From Actinoallomurus soli (GTDB lineage: Bacteria > Actinomycetota > Actinomycetes > Streptosporangiales > Streptosporangiaceae), in the NCBI RefSeq assembly GCF_024055715.1, contig NZ_JAMXMV010000016.1, forward strand, positions 124,001-188,000: a stretch of 64,000 nucleotides of DNA. The letters run 5' to 3'. Made by a program: the position numbers and the translations under genes. Shown in pieces: positions 24,204 through 32,374 of the stretch. Under the pieces are notes generated by a model. That model was not told the origin of the DNA, did not search any database, and saw only the letters and a program-made list of their open reading frames with translations. Position 1 is the first letter of the stretch; each line of letters opens with the position of its first letter.

Positions 24204-24815
24204 ATGTCCAGCATCACCGTCGGCATCGCCTACACCTCCGGCTACGGCCACACCCGCGAACTGGCGAACGCCGTCGCCGAGGGAGCCGCATCAGTACCCG
24301 GCACACGCGTCGAAACGATCGACGTCGACGTCGCCGCGATCACCGACGACGACTGGCGCACCCTCGACCGATGCGACGCGATCATCTTCGGCAGCCCGAC
24401 CTACATGGGCAGCGCCTCCGGTGCCTTCCACGCCTTCGCCGAAGCCACCTCCGGCCGATGGACGACCCGCGCCTGGCAGGACAAGATCGCCGCCGGTTTC
24501 ACCAACTCCGGCTCCATGAGCGGCGACAAACTGCACACCCTGCAGTACTTCTCGATGCTCGCCGCCCAACACGGCATGCACTGGATCAGCCTCGGCCTGC
24601 TGCCCGGCTGGAACACCACCACCGCCAGCGAACACGACCACAACCGACTCGGGTTCTACCTCGGCGCCGGCGCCCAGACCTGGAACGACCAGGGCCCCGA
24701 AGCCGTCCACGCCGCCGACCTGGCCACCGCCCGCCACCTCGGCCGGCGAGTAGCCACCCACACCAGCCGGTTCACCCTGGACCGCACCGGCATCCCCGAC
24801 ACCGCAGCCGGCTGA
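24204..24815 (+). CDS. Flavodoxin/WrbA-like NAD(P)H:quinone oxidoreductase
   Basis: A 203-residue flavodoxin-fold protein: VGIAYTSGYGHTRELANAVA binds FMN phosphate, FGSPTYMGSASGAFHAFAEA is the second loop, and FTNSGSMSGDKLHTLQYFSM with LGLLPGWNTTTASEHDHNRL fits the WrbA-like group. It likely reduces quinones to protect from redox cycling. It follows the broken aldo/keto reductase and shares its TetR-controlled promoter. Its stop lies exactly where a stray histidine-kinase fragment begins, so the natural C-terminus may be altered. Confidence 0.87.
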   Translation: MSSITVGIAYTSGYGHTRELANAVAEGAASVPGTRVETIDVDVAAITDDDWRTLDRCDAIIFGSPTYMGSASGAFHAFAEATSGRWTTRAWQDKIAAGFTNSGSMSGDKLHTLQYFSMLAAQHGMHWISLGLLPGWNTTTASEHDHNRLGFYLGAGAQTWNDQGPEAVHAADLATARHLGRRVATHTSRFTLDRTGIPDTAAG

Positions 24816-24883
24816 GGTCGCCGAGGCCGACCCGCTGCCGGGACGGCCGCAGCGCGCCCACTGGGATCCGGGACAACTTGAGC
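24814..24883. pseudogene. Stray fragment of the histidine-kinase gene
   Basis: About 70 bp beginning AGGTCGCCGAGGCCGACCCG match positions 25441-25510 of the neighbouring histidine-kinase gene at roughly 88-90% by eye, same orientation. On the minus strand it reads LSRIPVGALRPSRQRVGLGD, a copy of the kinase's SRIHAGALRLSRQRVGLGD. It has no gene of its own and marks the right edge of the cupin/TetR/AKR/flavodoxin block. Confidence 0.8.
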
Positions 24884-25013
24884 CTTCCCAGCGGCGGGAT
24901 GTGGAGCGTGGGGTCCTTCTCGGACGCCTCCGGCGGTCTGCACCCTTCATCGCACGTCAGGGCTGAGATCCCCGTTCTGGTCCGTCGGCGGCACCCGGAA
25001 GGGCGTCGCCGGC

Positions 25014-26141
25014 TCAGACGCCGAGCGGGAGGCGGACGACGAAGCGGCAGCCGGCGCCCGCGTTCGAAACGCCGATCTCCCCCGCGTGGGCCTCGACGAT
25101 GCCGCGGGCGATGGCCAGGCCGAGCCCGGCCCCGCCGCCGGGCGTGCGCGCGGCCTCGCCACGGAACGCCACGTCGAACAGGCGCGGCAGGTCCTCGTCC
25201 GGGATCCCGCCGCAGGCGTCGGACACCGCGACGTAGGCCATGCCCTCCTCCGCCCCCGCCACGATCTCCACACCGCCGTCCTCCGGGGTGTGCCGGATCG
25301 CGTTGACGACGAGGTTGCGCAGGGCGCGGCCGAGTTCGGCGGCGTCCACCTCGACCGGCAGGACGCCGTCGGCCTGCCCGCGCAGCCGTACGCCCTTCGC
25401 CCGGGCCAGCGGCTCGGTCCCGGCGACCGTCTCCGACACCAGGTCGCCGAGGCCGACCCGCTGCCGGGACAGCCGGAGCGCGCCCGCGTGGATCCGGGAC
25501 AGCTCGAACAGGTCGTCCACCATCGCGGTGAGCCGATCCGTCTCCGCCCGCATCTGCGCGTGGTACTGACGGACGGTGACCTCGTCGGCCACGACCTCGT
25601 CCTCCAGCGCCTCCGCCATCGCCCGCAGCCCGGCCAGCGGGGTGCGCAGGTCGTGGCTGACCCAGGCGACGAGCTCACGGCGGCTGGTCTCCAGGGCGCG
25701 TTCACGGGTGCGGGCCGCGTCGAGGCGGTCGTACGCGGCGGACAGCTCCGCCCCCAACTCGGCGAGCTCGGCGGGCAGTCGGCGCTCCGGCGGCCCGAAC
25801 CGGCCGGTCTCCCCCGCCGTACGTACGGACGCCAGCAGGGACCGGGTGCCGCCGATGAGCCGGTGGCCGAGCAGGAGCGACACCCCGAGGCCGACGAGGC
25901 CGCCGATCACGGTCACGGTCAGCGCGACGGACCGGTCGTGGTCGCTGATCAACATCTTCAGCGTGATCGCCACGATGCCCGCCACGGTGGCGAGGACGGT
26001 CGCGGCCGAGACCACGGCGAGCAGGGCGGTGATGGACCGCCCGCGCAGCGCGTACAGCGCCGAGACCCCGGCCGCGCCCACGAGCAGCGCGGCACCGGCG
26101 GCGTACGCCACCACCTCGACGAACGCGTTGAAAGGGATCAT
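25014..26141 (-). CDS. Sensor histidine kinase
   Basis: A 375-residue two-component kinase. Three or four N-terminal transmembrane helices (to about residue 95) are followed by a short HAMP-like linker. The dimerisation domain carries phospho-acceptor His163 (VSHDLRTPLAGLR), and the ATPase domain has RNLVVNAIRHTP, the G1-like DACGGIPDEDLPRL and GAGLGLAIARGIVEAH. No large extracytoplasmic sensor is present. ATG at 26141 overlaps the response-regulator stop (ATGA). It probably controls the adjacent glycosyltransferase and molybdoenzyme genes; the stimulus is unknown. Confidence 0.92.
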   Translation of the reverse strand: MIPFNAFVEVVAYAAGAALLVGAAGVSALYALRGRSITALLAVVSAATVLATVAGIVAITLKMLISDHDRSVALTVTVIGGLVGLGVSLLLGHRLIGGTRSLLASVRTAGETGRFGPPERRLPAELAELGAELSAAYDRLDAARTRERALETSRRELVAWVSHDLRTPLAGLRAMAEALEDEVVADEVTVRQYHAQMRAETDRLTAMVDDLFELSRIHAGALRLSRQRVGLGDLVSETVAGTEPLARAKGVRLRGQADGVLPVEVDAAELGRALRNLVVNAIRHTPEDGGVEIVAGAEEGMAYVAVSDACGGIPDEDLPRLFDVAFRGEAARTPGGGAGLGLAIARGIVEAHAGEIGVSNAGAGCRFVVRLPLGV

Positions 26142-26836
26142 GTGAGCGGCTCGAATCGGTAGCCCACGCCCCATACGGTGAGGATCCGCCGGGGCGCGGT
26201 GGGGTCCTGTTCGATCTTCTCTCGCAGTCGGCGGACGTGGACCGTCACCGTCGACGAGTCCCCGAACTCCCAGCCCCAGACGTTCCGGAGCAGGTCCGCG
26301 CGGGTGAACGCCTGCCGGGGATGACGCATCAGGAACGCCAGCAGGTCGAACTCCCGCGCCGTCAGCGAGACCTCCGCGCCGCCGAGCCGTACCTCGTGCG
26401 CGGCCGCGTCCACCGTGAGGTCGGCGTCGGTGATCGTCCCGCCGGTCGGCGTGAGCGCGCCGCGCGCCCGGCGCAGGACCGACTTGACGCGCAGCGCCAG
26501 CTCACGGGGGCTGAACGGCTTGGTGACATAGTCGTCGGCGCCCGTCTCCAGCCCGATGAGCCGGTCGGTCTCCTCACCCAGCGCGGTCAGCATGACGATC
26601 GGCACCGGCCAGCGTTCGCGGAGCCGACGGCACACCTCCAGGCCGTCGATGCCGGGCAGCATGAGGTCGAGGACGACGAGGTCCGGAGGGCGCTCCTCGG
26701 CGGCGCGCAGCGCGGCGTGCCCGTCGGCGACGCAGACGACCTCGTGCCCGTCGCGGAGGAGGTAGCGGGACACGACGTCGGCGACGGTCGGATCGTCGTC
26801 GACCACCAGCACGTGCCCCGTCTCGGATCTCACCAT
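26138..26836 (-). CDS. OmpR/PhoB-family response regulator
   Basis: A 232-residue response regulator. The receiver domain has VVDDDPTVADVVSRYLL, phospho-acceptor Asp57 (VVLDLMLPGIDG) and the KPFSPRELALRVK lysine. A C-terminal winged helix follows (LTAREFDLLAFLMRHPRQAF, then STVTVHVRRLREKIE, VWGVGYRFEP). Its stop overlaps the kinase start by four bases and its start overlaps the end of the membrane glycosyltransferase gene by seven, so the three are one operon. Confidence 0.94.
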   Translation of the reverse strand: MVRSETGHVLVVDDDPTVADVVSRYLLRDGHEVVCVADGHAALRAAEERPPDLVVLDLMLPGIDGLEVCRRLRERWPVPIVMLTALGEETDRLIGLETGADDYVTKPFSPRELALRVKSVLRRARGALTPTGGTITDADLTVDAAAHEVRLGGAEVSLTAREFDLLAFLMRHPRQAFTRADLLRNVWGWEFGDSSTVTVHVRRLREKIEQDPTAPRRILTVWGVGYRFEPLT

Positions 26837-28440
26837 GGCGACCTCACCAGCGCCTGGACCGTCAGCGCGGTCACGGCCTGTGCGAGGAGCAGCGTACGGG
26901 CCGGCGGGCGGTGGACGGCGCACGCGATCGTCGTCCAGGCCGCGTACGGGATCCAGATCCGCTCGACCTCGCCCCGGGTGACGCCGGACAGGTCCAGCGC
27001 GACCATCCCGATCAGCGCGGCGGCGACCGGCAGGCCGAGCCGTCCACCGCCGACCGGGGCCGCCCGGCGGACCATCGCGCGGGCGAGGGGGACCGCCCGT
27101 CCCAGCACCGCCGGAAGGGCCATCGCGGTCGCGGGGCCGATCAGCAGCGCGAGCACGGACAGATCCCCGAGCAGGAAGTAGGCGTACGGCCGCGCCCGGG
27201 CTCCCCCACCCGCCGCCCAGGCGGCATGCGTGCCCGCGACGCCCGCGAACCACGAGAACCCCGCCAGCGTGAAGGCGACCGGAACGACCAGGCACCCCAC
27301 GGCCAGCGCGCCCAGGACCGGACGAGGCGGTCGCGTCAGGAGGAGGACGGCGAGCGGCAGCGCGAACACCGGCAGCAGCCCGTAACTCAGGTACGGCAGC
27401 GACCCCAGCAGCAGCCCGCCCGCGAACGCCGCGGCCACCACCCGCCACCGCCCGGCCAGTGCCCCAGCGGACGACACAGCAGACGATGGCACAGCGGACC
27501 GTGCGGCGAGCGGCATGGCGGGTGGCTCAGCGGACCGCGCACCGCGCGGTGCGGGGAGCGGCATGGCGGCGACGGTGAGGAGGGCCACGGCCCAGGCCGC
27601 GACGCCGAGGAACAGGGCGTCCACGCTCGTGGCGACCCACAGGGCCGTGGGCGCGAGGACGAGGAACGGGACCGCGCGGCGGGCCGTCTCCGCGCCGGCC
27701 AGCCTCCGGACGGTGACCGCGATCGCGGCCGAGGCCGAGCCGCCCGCCACGATCACGAGGGCCGCCGCCCAGCCCGCGTCGCGCAGACCCGCGTACCGGA
27801 GCGCCCACAGGATCAGGGTCGGCAGGGGCGGGTGGCCCTTCACGTGCGTGGGGTACGCCTGCATGTCCCGCGCGAAGCCGCGCAGCCAGCGCAGCGGGTC
27901 GTCGCCGACGGCGGGCAGGCCGGCCAGGTACTCGGTCGGCGCGGTGAGGGGCCGGGCCAGACCGTCCGGCAGCTGCAGCGCCACCGCCCACAGCACCGAC
28001 CCGAGCCACGCGACGACGAGCAGCGCGCCCCAGGGCAGCCGCCGCGCCGCGACCGGCAGGACCGCGACCGCGACGAGCGCCAGGGCCGCCGCGGGCAGCA
28101 GCGGGCCGAGCAGCAGCCGTGGCGAGGCGTGCAACGGCGGGAACCGGTCCACCGGCAGGTACCCGGCGGCGCGGAGGACGGCTCCGACCGCGAACCCGGC
28201 CGAGATGATTCCGACCCATGCCGCGAGGGCCGTCCGGGCGTGCCGCCCCGATCCCTCGCCGAGTCCAGTGGCCGGTCGGCCCGGCTCGCCGGCGGCCTGC
28301 CCCGGCCCTTCGCCGAGCCCACCGGCGGCCTTGTCCGGCTCGTCGACGGACTCTTCAGGAGCGCTGCCCGGCTGGTCCGGCGGGTCGGCCGGACGCCTCT
28401 TCCGGCCGGGCGACCTCACCGGCGCGCTGAAGCTGATCAC
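26830..28440 (-). CDS. Polytopic membrane protein, GT-C/mannosyltransferase-like
   Basis: A 536-residue membrane protein. A Pro/Gly-rich cytoplasmic tail of about 70 residues precedes roughly twelve hydrophobic helices. The first periplasmic loop has YPTHVKGHPPLPTLILWALR, a pattern of the PMT-like/GT-C glycosyltransferases that use lipid-linked sugars. A low-complexity loop lies near residues 300-330. It is the first gene of an operon with the two-component system and divergent from a GT2 gene. The glycosyltransferase call rests on topology and context; transport is an alternative. Confidence 0.65.
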   Translation of the reverse strand: MISFSAPVRSPGRKRRPADPPDQPGSAPEESVDEPDKAAGGLGEGPGQAAGEPGRPATGLGEGSGRHARTALAAWVGIISAGFAVGAVLRAAGYLPVDRFPPLHASPRLLLGPLLPAAALALVAVAVLPVAARRLPWGALLVVAWLGSVLWAVALQLPDGLARPLTAPTEYLAGLPAVGDDPLRWLRGFARDMQAYPTHVKGHPPLPTLILWALRYAGLRDAGWAAALVIVAGGSASAAIAVTVRRLAGAETARRAVPFLVLAPTALWVATSVDALFLGVAAWAVALLTVAAMPLPAPRGARSAEPPAMPLAARSAVPSSAVSSAGALAGRWRVVAAAFAGGLLLGSLPYLSYGLLPVFALPLAVLLLTRPPRPVLGALAVGCLVVPVAFTLAGFSWFAGVAGTHAAWAAGGGARARPYAYFLLGDLSVLALLIGPATAMALPAVLGRAVPLARAMVRRAAPVGGGRLGLPVAAALIGMVALDLSGVTRGEVERIWIPYAAWTTIACAVHRPPARTLLLAQAVTALTVQALVRSPW

Positions 28441-28533
28441 GCCCCCACACTAGGACTGACCAGGAGGGATGCGCCGTACACGTCATCACTCCGTAAGGGT
28501 TTCCGGCGCGGGTCCCGGCGTAGCGTCACGAAG

Positions 28534-29277
28534 GTGATCGACGTTGTACTGCCCTGCCTCGACGAGGCCGCCGCCCTCCCATGGGTGCTGACGCGAATGC
28601 CCGAGGGCCATCGCCCGATCGTCGTCGACAACGGCTCCACCGACGGCTCGGCGGAGATCGCCGAAGCCCACGGGGCGCTCGTCGTGCACGAGCCGCGCCG
28701 CGGTTTCGGCGCCGCCTGCCACGCCGGGCTGCTCGCCGCGACCGCCGACATCGTCTGCTTCATGGACGCCGACGCCTCCCTCGACCCGGCCGACCTGCCC
28801 AAGGTCGTCCGCCTGCTGGCGGATGCCCCTCCGGACGCCGATCCGGACGCGGGCCGCGCGGTCGACGTGGACCGGCTCGGCGCGGACGGAGTCGGCGCGG
28901 ACCGGCTGGGCGCGGACCGGCTCGCCGCGGACCGGCTCGGCACGGACTTGGTGCTGGGGCGGCGGCGGCCGGTCTCCTTCCGGGCGTGGCCGCCGCACGC
29001 GCGGCTCGGCAATGCCCTCGTCGCGCGCCGCGCGGGTCTGCGCGACCTCGGCCCGATGCGGGCGGCCCGGCGGACCCGCCTGCTCGACCTGCACCTGACC
29101 GACCGGCGATCCGGGTACCCGCTGGAGATGGTGCTGCGCGCCCGCGCCCAGGGCTGGCGGATCGCCGAGACGGATGTCGCCTACCACCCGCGTACGGGCC
29201 GGTCCAAGGTCACCGGCACCGTACGGGGCACGCTCCGGGCCGTCCGCGACATGCGCCGCGTCCTGGAGACGGTGTGA
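28534..29277 (+). CDS. Family 2 glycosyltransferase
   Basis: A 247-residue GT2 enzyme: VVLPCLDEAAALPWVLTRMP, VDNGSTDGSAEIAEAHGALV, RGFGAACHAGLLAATADIVC and the FMDADASLD metal-binding motif. GTG at 28534 is the likely start. An in-frame 15-bp repeat tract inserts DRLGAD-type repeats between the DxD region and VLGRRRPV, which most GT2 proteins lack. It leads a five-gene set (GT2, DUF2064, methyltransferase, molybdoenzyme, membrane protein) with overlapping starts. The sugar and acceptor are unknown. Confidence 0.88.
   Translation: MIDVVLPCLDEAAALPWVLTRMPEGHRPIVVDNGSTDGSAEIAEAHGALVVHEPRRGFGAACHAGLLAATADIVCFMDADASLDPADLPKVVRLLADAPPDADPDAGRAVDVDRLGADGVGADRLGADRLAADRLGTDLVLGRRRPVSFRAWPPHARLGNALVARRAGLRDLGPMRAARRTRLLDLHLTDRRSGYPLEMVLRARAQGWRIAETDVAYHPRTGRSKVTGTVRGTLRAVRDMRRVLETV
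28869..28947. repeat. 15-bp imperfect tandem repeat inside the GT2 gene
   Basis: GGACCGGCTCGGCGC-type units repeat about five times, encoding DRLGA/DGVGA/DRLGA/DRLAA/DRLGT. The repeats keep the frame and probably form a variable surface loop. Confidence 0.75.
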
Positions 29278-29948
29278 CCGCCCCCGCCGGAGGCGGTCCG
29301 GTGACGCTGCTCGTGATCGCCAAGGAGCCGGTGCCCGGCCGGGTCAAGACCCGGCTGACCCCGCCGTACACGCCCGTGCAGGCGGCGGCCCTGGCGGAGG
29401 CGGCGCTGGCGGACACGCTCGCCGCCGTCTCGGCGGCGCCGGCGGCGCGGCGGGTGCTCGTCCTCGCCGGGCGTCCGGGCCGGTGGCTGCCCGCGGGGTT
29501 CGAGGTGGTGCCGCAACGCGGCGGCGGACTGGACGAGCGGCTCGCGAACGCCTTCGCCGACGTCGGCGGGCCCGCCGTCCTCGTGGGCATGGACACGCCC
29601 CAGGTCACCCCGGCTCAGCTCATGCGGGCGGCCTGGAGCCTCGACGACGGGGACGCGGTGTTCGGCCCCGCCGCCGACGGCGGGTTCTGGCTGCTCGGCC
29701 TGCGGCGGCCCGATCCCCGGTTGCTGCTCGGAGTGCCGATGTCGCGCCCGGACACCGGGGCGTGTCAGCGCGCCCGGCTGCGCGGCCTGCGCGTCACGAC
29801 CCTCGAGACGCTGACCGACGTGGACACCGCCGCCGACGCCGCACGGGTGGCGGACCGGGCCCCCGGCACGCGGTTCGCCGCCACGCTCGCGGCCATCGGC
29901 CGGGCCGGGGATGCCGCGCCCGTCCCCGTACGAGGAGGCGCGCGGTGA
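29274..29948 (+). CDS. DUF2064/TIGR04282-family nucleotidyl- or glycosyl-transferase
   Basis: A 224-residue GT-A-fold protein of the DUF2064 family: LLVIAKEPVPGRVKTRLTPP, QRGGGLDERLANAFADV, VGMDTPQVTPAQL and GPAADGGFWLLGLRRPD. Databases often label the family arsenosugar biosynthesis glycosyltransferase, but no arsenic genes are present here, so that name should not be trusted. GTG at 29274 overlaps the GT2 stop (GTGA). It probably activates or transfers a sugar in the same pathway as its neighbours. Confidence 0.87.
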   Translation: MTAPAGGGPVTLLVIAKEPVPGRVKTRLTPPYTPVQAAALAEAALADTLAAVSAAPAARRVLVLAGRPGRWLPAGFEVVPQRGGGLDERLANAFADVGGPAVLVGMDTPQVTPAQLMRAAWSLDDGDAVFGPAADGGFWLLGLRRPDPRLLLGVPMSRPDTGACQRARLRGLRVTTLETLTDVDTAADAARVADRAPGTRFAATLAAIGRAGDAAPVPVRGGAR

Positions 29949-30559
29949 TCGGCGGGCTGTACGAGGGGTCGCTCGCCGGGCTCGGGTCGGTGGAGATCGA
30001 GCACGCCGACGGGCGGCGGGAGCGCCTCCCGGTCGACCAGTGGTGCGACGGACGGCCCGGCGACGACACCCTGCTGGACCGCTGCGCCGGGCCGACGCTC
30101 GACGTCGGGTCCGGGCCGGGGCGGCTCACGGTCGCGCTCGCCGAACGCGGCCTGCCCGCGCTCGGCATCGACGTCACGCCGTACGCCGTCGAGATGACGC
30201 GGGCGGCGGGCGGGCTGGCCCTGCTGCGGGACGTGTTCGGCCACGTCCCGGGGGCCGGGCGGTGGGAGACGGTGCTGCTGGCCGACGGCAACATCGGCAT
30301 CGGCGGTGACCCCGCCGCGCTGCTGCGCCGCGTCGAGGCGCTGCTGCACCGGCGTGGCCGGGCGATCGCCGAACTCGGCGCGACGACGCGTACGGAGTGG
30401 GTGCGGCTCCGTGACCCGCGGCAGGTGAGCGACTGGTTCCGCTGGTCGCACGTCGCCCGCGACGCGATCGGCGGATACGCGGAGGAGGCCGGCCTGCGGG
30501 TGGCCGAGATCTGGACGGAGGCCGGGCGATGCTTCGCCGACCTGACCCCGCTCGCCTGA
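29945..30559 (+). CDS. Class I SAM-dependent methyltransferase
   Basis: A 204-residue methyltransferase with motif I TLDVGSGPGRLTVALAERG, acidic LGIDVTPYAVEM, and ADGNIGIGGDPAALLRR. GTG at 29945 overlaps the DUF2064 stop; its own end overlaps the molybdoenzyme gene by 31 bases. In this operon it presumably methylates the product of the two transferases. The substrate is unknown. Confidence 0.86.
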   Translation: MIGGLYEGSLAGLGSVEIEHADGRRERLPVDQWCDGRPGDDTLLDRCAGPTLDVGSGPGRLTVALAERGLPALGIDVTPYAVEMTRAAGGLALLRDVFGHVPGAGRWETVLLADGNIGIGGDPAALLRRVEALLHRRGRAIAELGATTRTEWVRLRDPRQVSDWFRWSHVARDAIGGYAEEAGLRVAEIWTEAGRCFADLTPLA

Positions 30560-31683
30560 TCACGGCGATCGGGCGGTTCGCCTCGCGGGAGCGCGACGGA
30601 CGGGACGAGCGGACCGCCGCGTGGCTCGGCGCGGCGCTCGGCGTCAGCTTCACGGTCGCGTTCGTGACCGGACTGATCAGCCACTTCATGCAGCATCCGC
30701 CGGGGTGGGCGGTCTGGCCGTCGCGGCCGGTCGGCCTCTACCGGCTCACGCAGGGCGCGCACGTGATCGGGGGCCTGGCCACGATCCCGCTGCTGCTGGC
30801 CAAGCTGTGGACCGTCTACCCGCGGCTGTGGCAGTGGCCGCCGGTGCGCTCGGCGGGGCACGCGCTCGAACGGGCGCTGGTGTTCCCGCTCGTCGGCGGG
30901 GCGCTGTTCCAGCTCGTGACCGGGCTGTTCAACATCGCGTACTTCTACCCGTTCCCGTTCTTCTTCACGACGGCGCACTACTGGACCGCCTACATCGTCT
31001 ACGGCGCGCTGGTCGTCCACGTCGCGAACGAGTGGGCCAAGGTCCGCGGGCTGCGTCCCGGACACGGGAGTGCGGACGCGCGCCCCACCGGGCCCTCGCG
31101 CCGGGGATTCCTCGCGACCGTCGCGGGAGCGTGCGGGCTGGTCGGGCTGACGACCGTCGGGGAGACGTTCACCCCGCTCGGCGGGCTCGCGCTGCTGTCC
31201 CCGCGCCGGCCCGGTGTCGGACCGCAGCGGCTGCCGGTGAACAAGACGGCGGCCGCCGCCGGCGTCCGCCCGGATCCGGCCTGGCGGCTGGCGGTCACCG
31301 GTGACGTGGCACGTGAGCTGTCCCTGTCGCTCGCCGACCTGCGGGCCATGCCGCAGCACGCCGCGCGGCTGCCGATCGCGTGCGTCGAGGGCTGGAGCGC
31401 CGCGGGGACCTGGGCCGGCGTACGGCTCCGCGACGTCCTCCACGCGGCGGGCGTCCACGCGGGCGCGCGGGTCCGGGTGGAGTCGCTGGAGGCGGGCGGG
31501 CGGTACCGCGCCTCGGAGGTCGACCCGCCGCACTGGCGCGACGAGCTCACGCTCCTCGCCCTCGACCTGAACGGCGAGCCGCTGTCACCCGACCACGGGT
31601 ACCCGTGCCGGCTGATCGCCCCGGACCGTCCCGGCGTGCTGCAGACCAAGTGGATCGCCCGGCTGGTGGTGCACGGGTCATGA
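30529..31683 (+). CDS. Membrane-bound molybdopterin-dependent oxidoreductase
   Basis: A 384-residue fusion. The N-terminal 175 residues are a cytochrome-b-like membrane module of four or five helices with several His (residues 52, 78, 150, 164). A twin-Arg-like SRRGFLATVAGACGL follows at 190-204, then a sulfite-oxidase/YedY-type molybdopterin domain with the probable Mo-ligand Cys285 (IACVEGWS) and a DHGYPCRLIAPDRPGVLQTK tail. It likely transfers electrons between the quinone pool or a periplasmic partner and an unknown substrate. It overlaps the methyltransferase by 31 bases, so it is co-translated. Confidence 0.87.
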   Translation: MLRRPDPARLITAIGRFASRERDGRDERTAAWLGAALGVSFTVAFVTGLISHFMQHPPGWAVWPSRPVGLYRLTQGAHVIGGLATIPLLLAKLWTVYPRLWQWPPVRSAGHALERALVFPLVGGALFQLVTGLFNIAYFYPFPFFFTTAHYWTAYIVYGALVVHVANEWAKVRGLRPGHGSADARPTGPSRRGFLATVAGACGLVGLTTVGETFTPLGGLALLSPRRPGVGPQRLPVNKTAAAAGVRPDPAWRLAVTGDVARELSLSLADLRAMPQHAARLPIACVEGWSAAGTWAGVRLRDVLHAAGVHAGARVRVESLEAGGRYRASEVDPPHWRDELTLLALDLNGEPLSPDHGYPCRLIAPDRPGVLQTKWIARLVVHGS

Positions 31684-32114
31684 GGGTCGGGCGGGGACGC
31701 CTCATCGCGTACGGCCTCGGCGCGGCGCTGATCGGCGTCGGCGGCGCCGGGCTGCTGCGCGACGCCGCCGAGACCGACCCGGTCGGCTGGCTGGTCTGGG
31801 TCGCGGGCGCGGCGCTCGTGCACGACCTGCTGGTGGTCCCGGCCGTGCTCGGCGTGGCCCTGCTCACCGGGCGGCTGCCGACGTCGTACCGCCGGCCGGT
31901 CCGGGTGTCGCTGGTGCTCGCGGCGTCCGTCTCGGCCGTGGCGCTGCCGATGGTGCTCGGGCTCGGCCGCCGGGCCGGGGATCCGTCACGGCTTCCCCAG
32001 GCGTACGGCGTCCATCTCGCGGTCGTCCTCGCCCTGATCGGCCTGGCGGGCGCCGTCGCCACGGCGTTCCGTGCGATCCGGGCCGGACGGGGGCGGTCCC
32101 GCCGCCCCCGGTGA
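31680..32114 (+). CDS. Four-helix membrane protein, last gene of the molybdoenzyme operon
   Basis: A 144-residue protein with four predicted helices (GLGAALIGVGGAGLL, LVWVAGAALVHDLLVVPAVL, VSLVLAASVSAVALPMVLGL, LAVVLALIGLAGAVATAF). ATG at 31680 overlaps the previous stop (ATGA). No characterised family is recognised. Its coupling suggests a membrane partner of the molybdoenzyme, for example an assembly or electron-transfer subunit; no heme ligands are conserved enough to be sure. Confidence 0.75.
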   Translation: MRVGRGRLIAYGLGAALIGVGGAGLLRDAAETDPVGWLVWVAGAALVHDLLVVPAVLGVALLTGRLPTSYRRPVRVSLVLAASVSAVALPMVLGLGRRAGDPSRLPQAYGVHLAVVLALIGLAGAVATAFRAIRAGRGRSRRPR

Positions 32115-32130
32115 GGACGGCGGTTCCCCG

Positions 32131-32364
32131 TCAGTGGAACTGGGGGACGACGAGGTAGATGCCGTAGCAGACGATCAGCGCGCAGGCCAGGAAGCAGAGC
32201 CCGGCGGCGACGGTGGCGAGCGTTCCGTCCCGGTCCCGGCCGGTGTCCGCCGCCGGCCGTACCGACCAGGCGAGGACGCCGACCGCGAAGATCACGACGA
32301 TCGCGACGCCGACGGCGAAGGCGACGACGGCGACCTCCCCGAGGGCGCTCCACTTGACGTTCAT
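32131..32364 (-). CDS. Small two-helix membrane protein downstream of the phosphate transporter
   Basis: A 77-residue protein with two hydrophobic helices (VAVVAFAVGVAIVVIFAVGV and VAAGLCFLACALIVCYGIYL) joined by a charged loop. It starts ten bases after the phosphate-transporter stop on the same strand. Small membrane proteins recur after Pit transporters in actinomycetes, so it may be an accessory. Function unknown. Confidence 0.75.
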   Translation of the reverse strand: MNVKWSALGEVAVVAFAVGVAIVVIFAVGVLAWSVRPAADTGRDRDGTLATVAAGLCFLACALIVCYGIYLVVPQFH

Positions 32365-32374
32365 CGCGCTCCCC

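Noticed and set aside
26911-28533. Very long plus-strand frame upstream of the GT2 start
   Set aside because: It is antisense to the membrane glycosyltransferase and reads as Arg/Gly/Gln-rich shadow; the GT2 homology begins only at 28534.
29274-29948. Naming the DUF2064 gene an arsenosugar biosynthesis enzyme
   Set aside because: No arsenic methyltransferase, ArsR-type arsenic regulator or efflux gene accompanies it; the label is inherited from other genomes.
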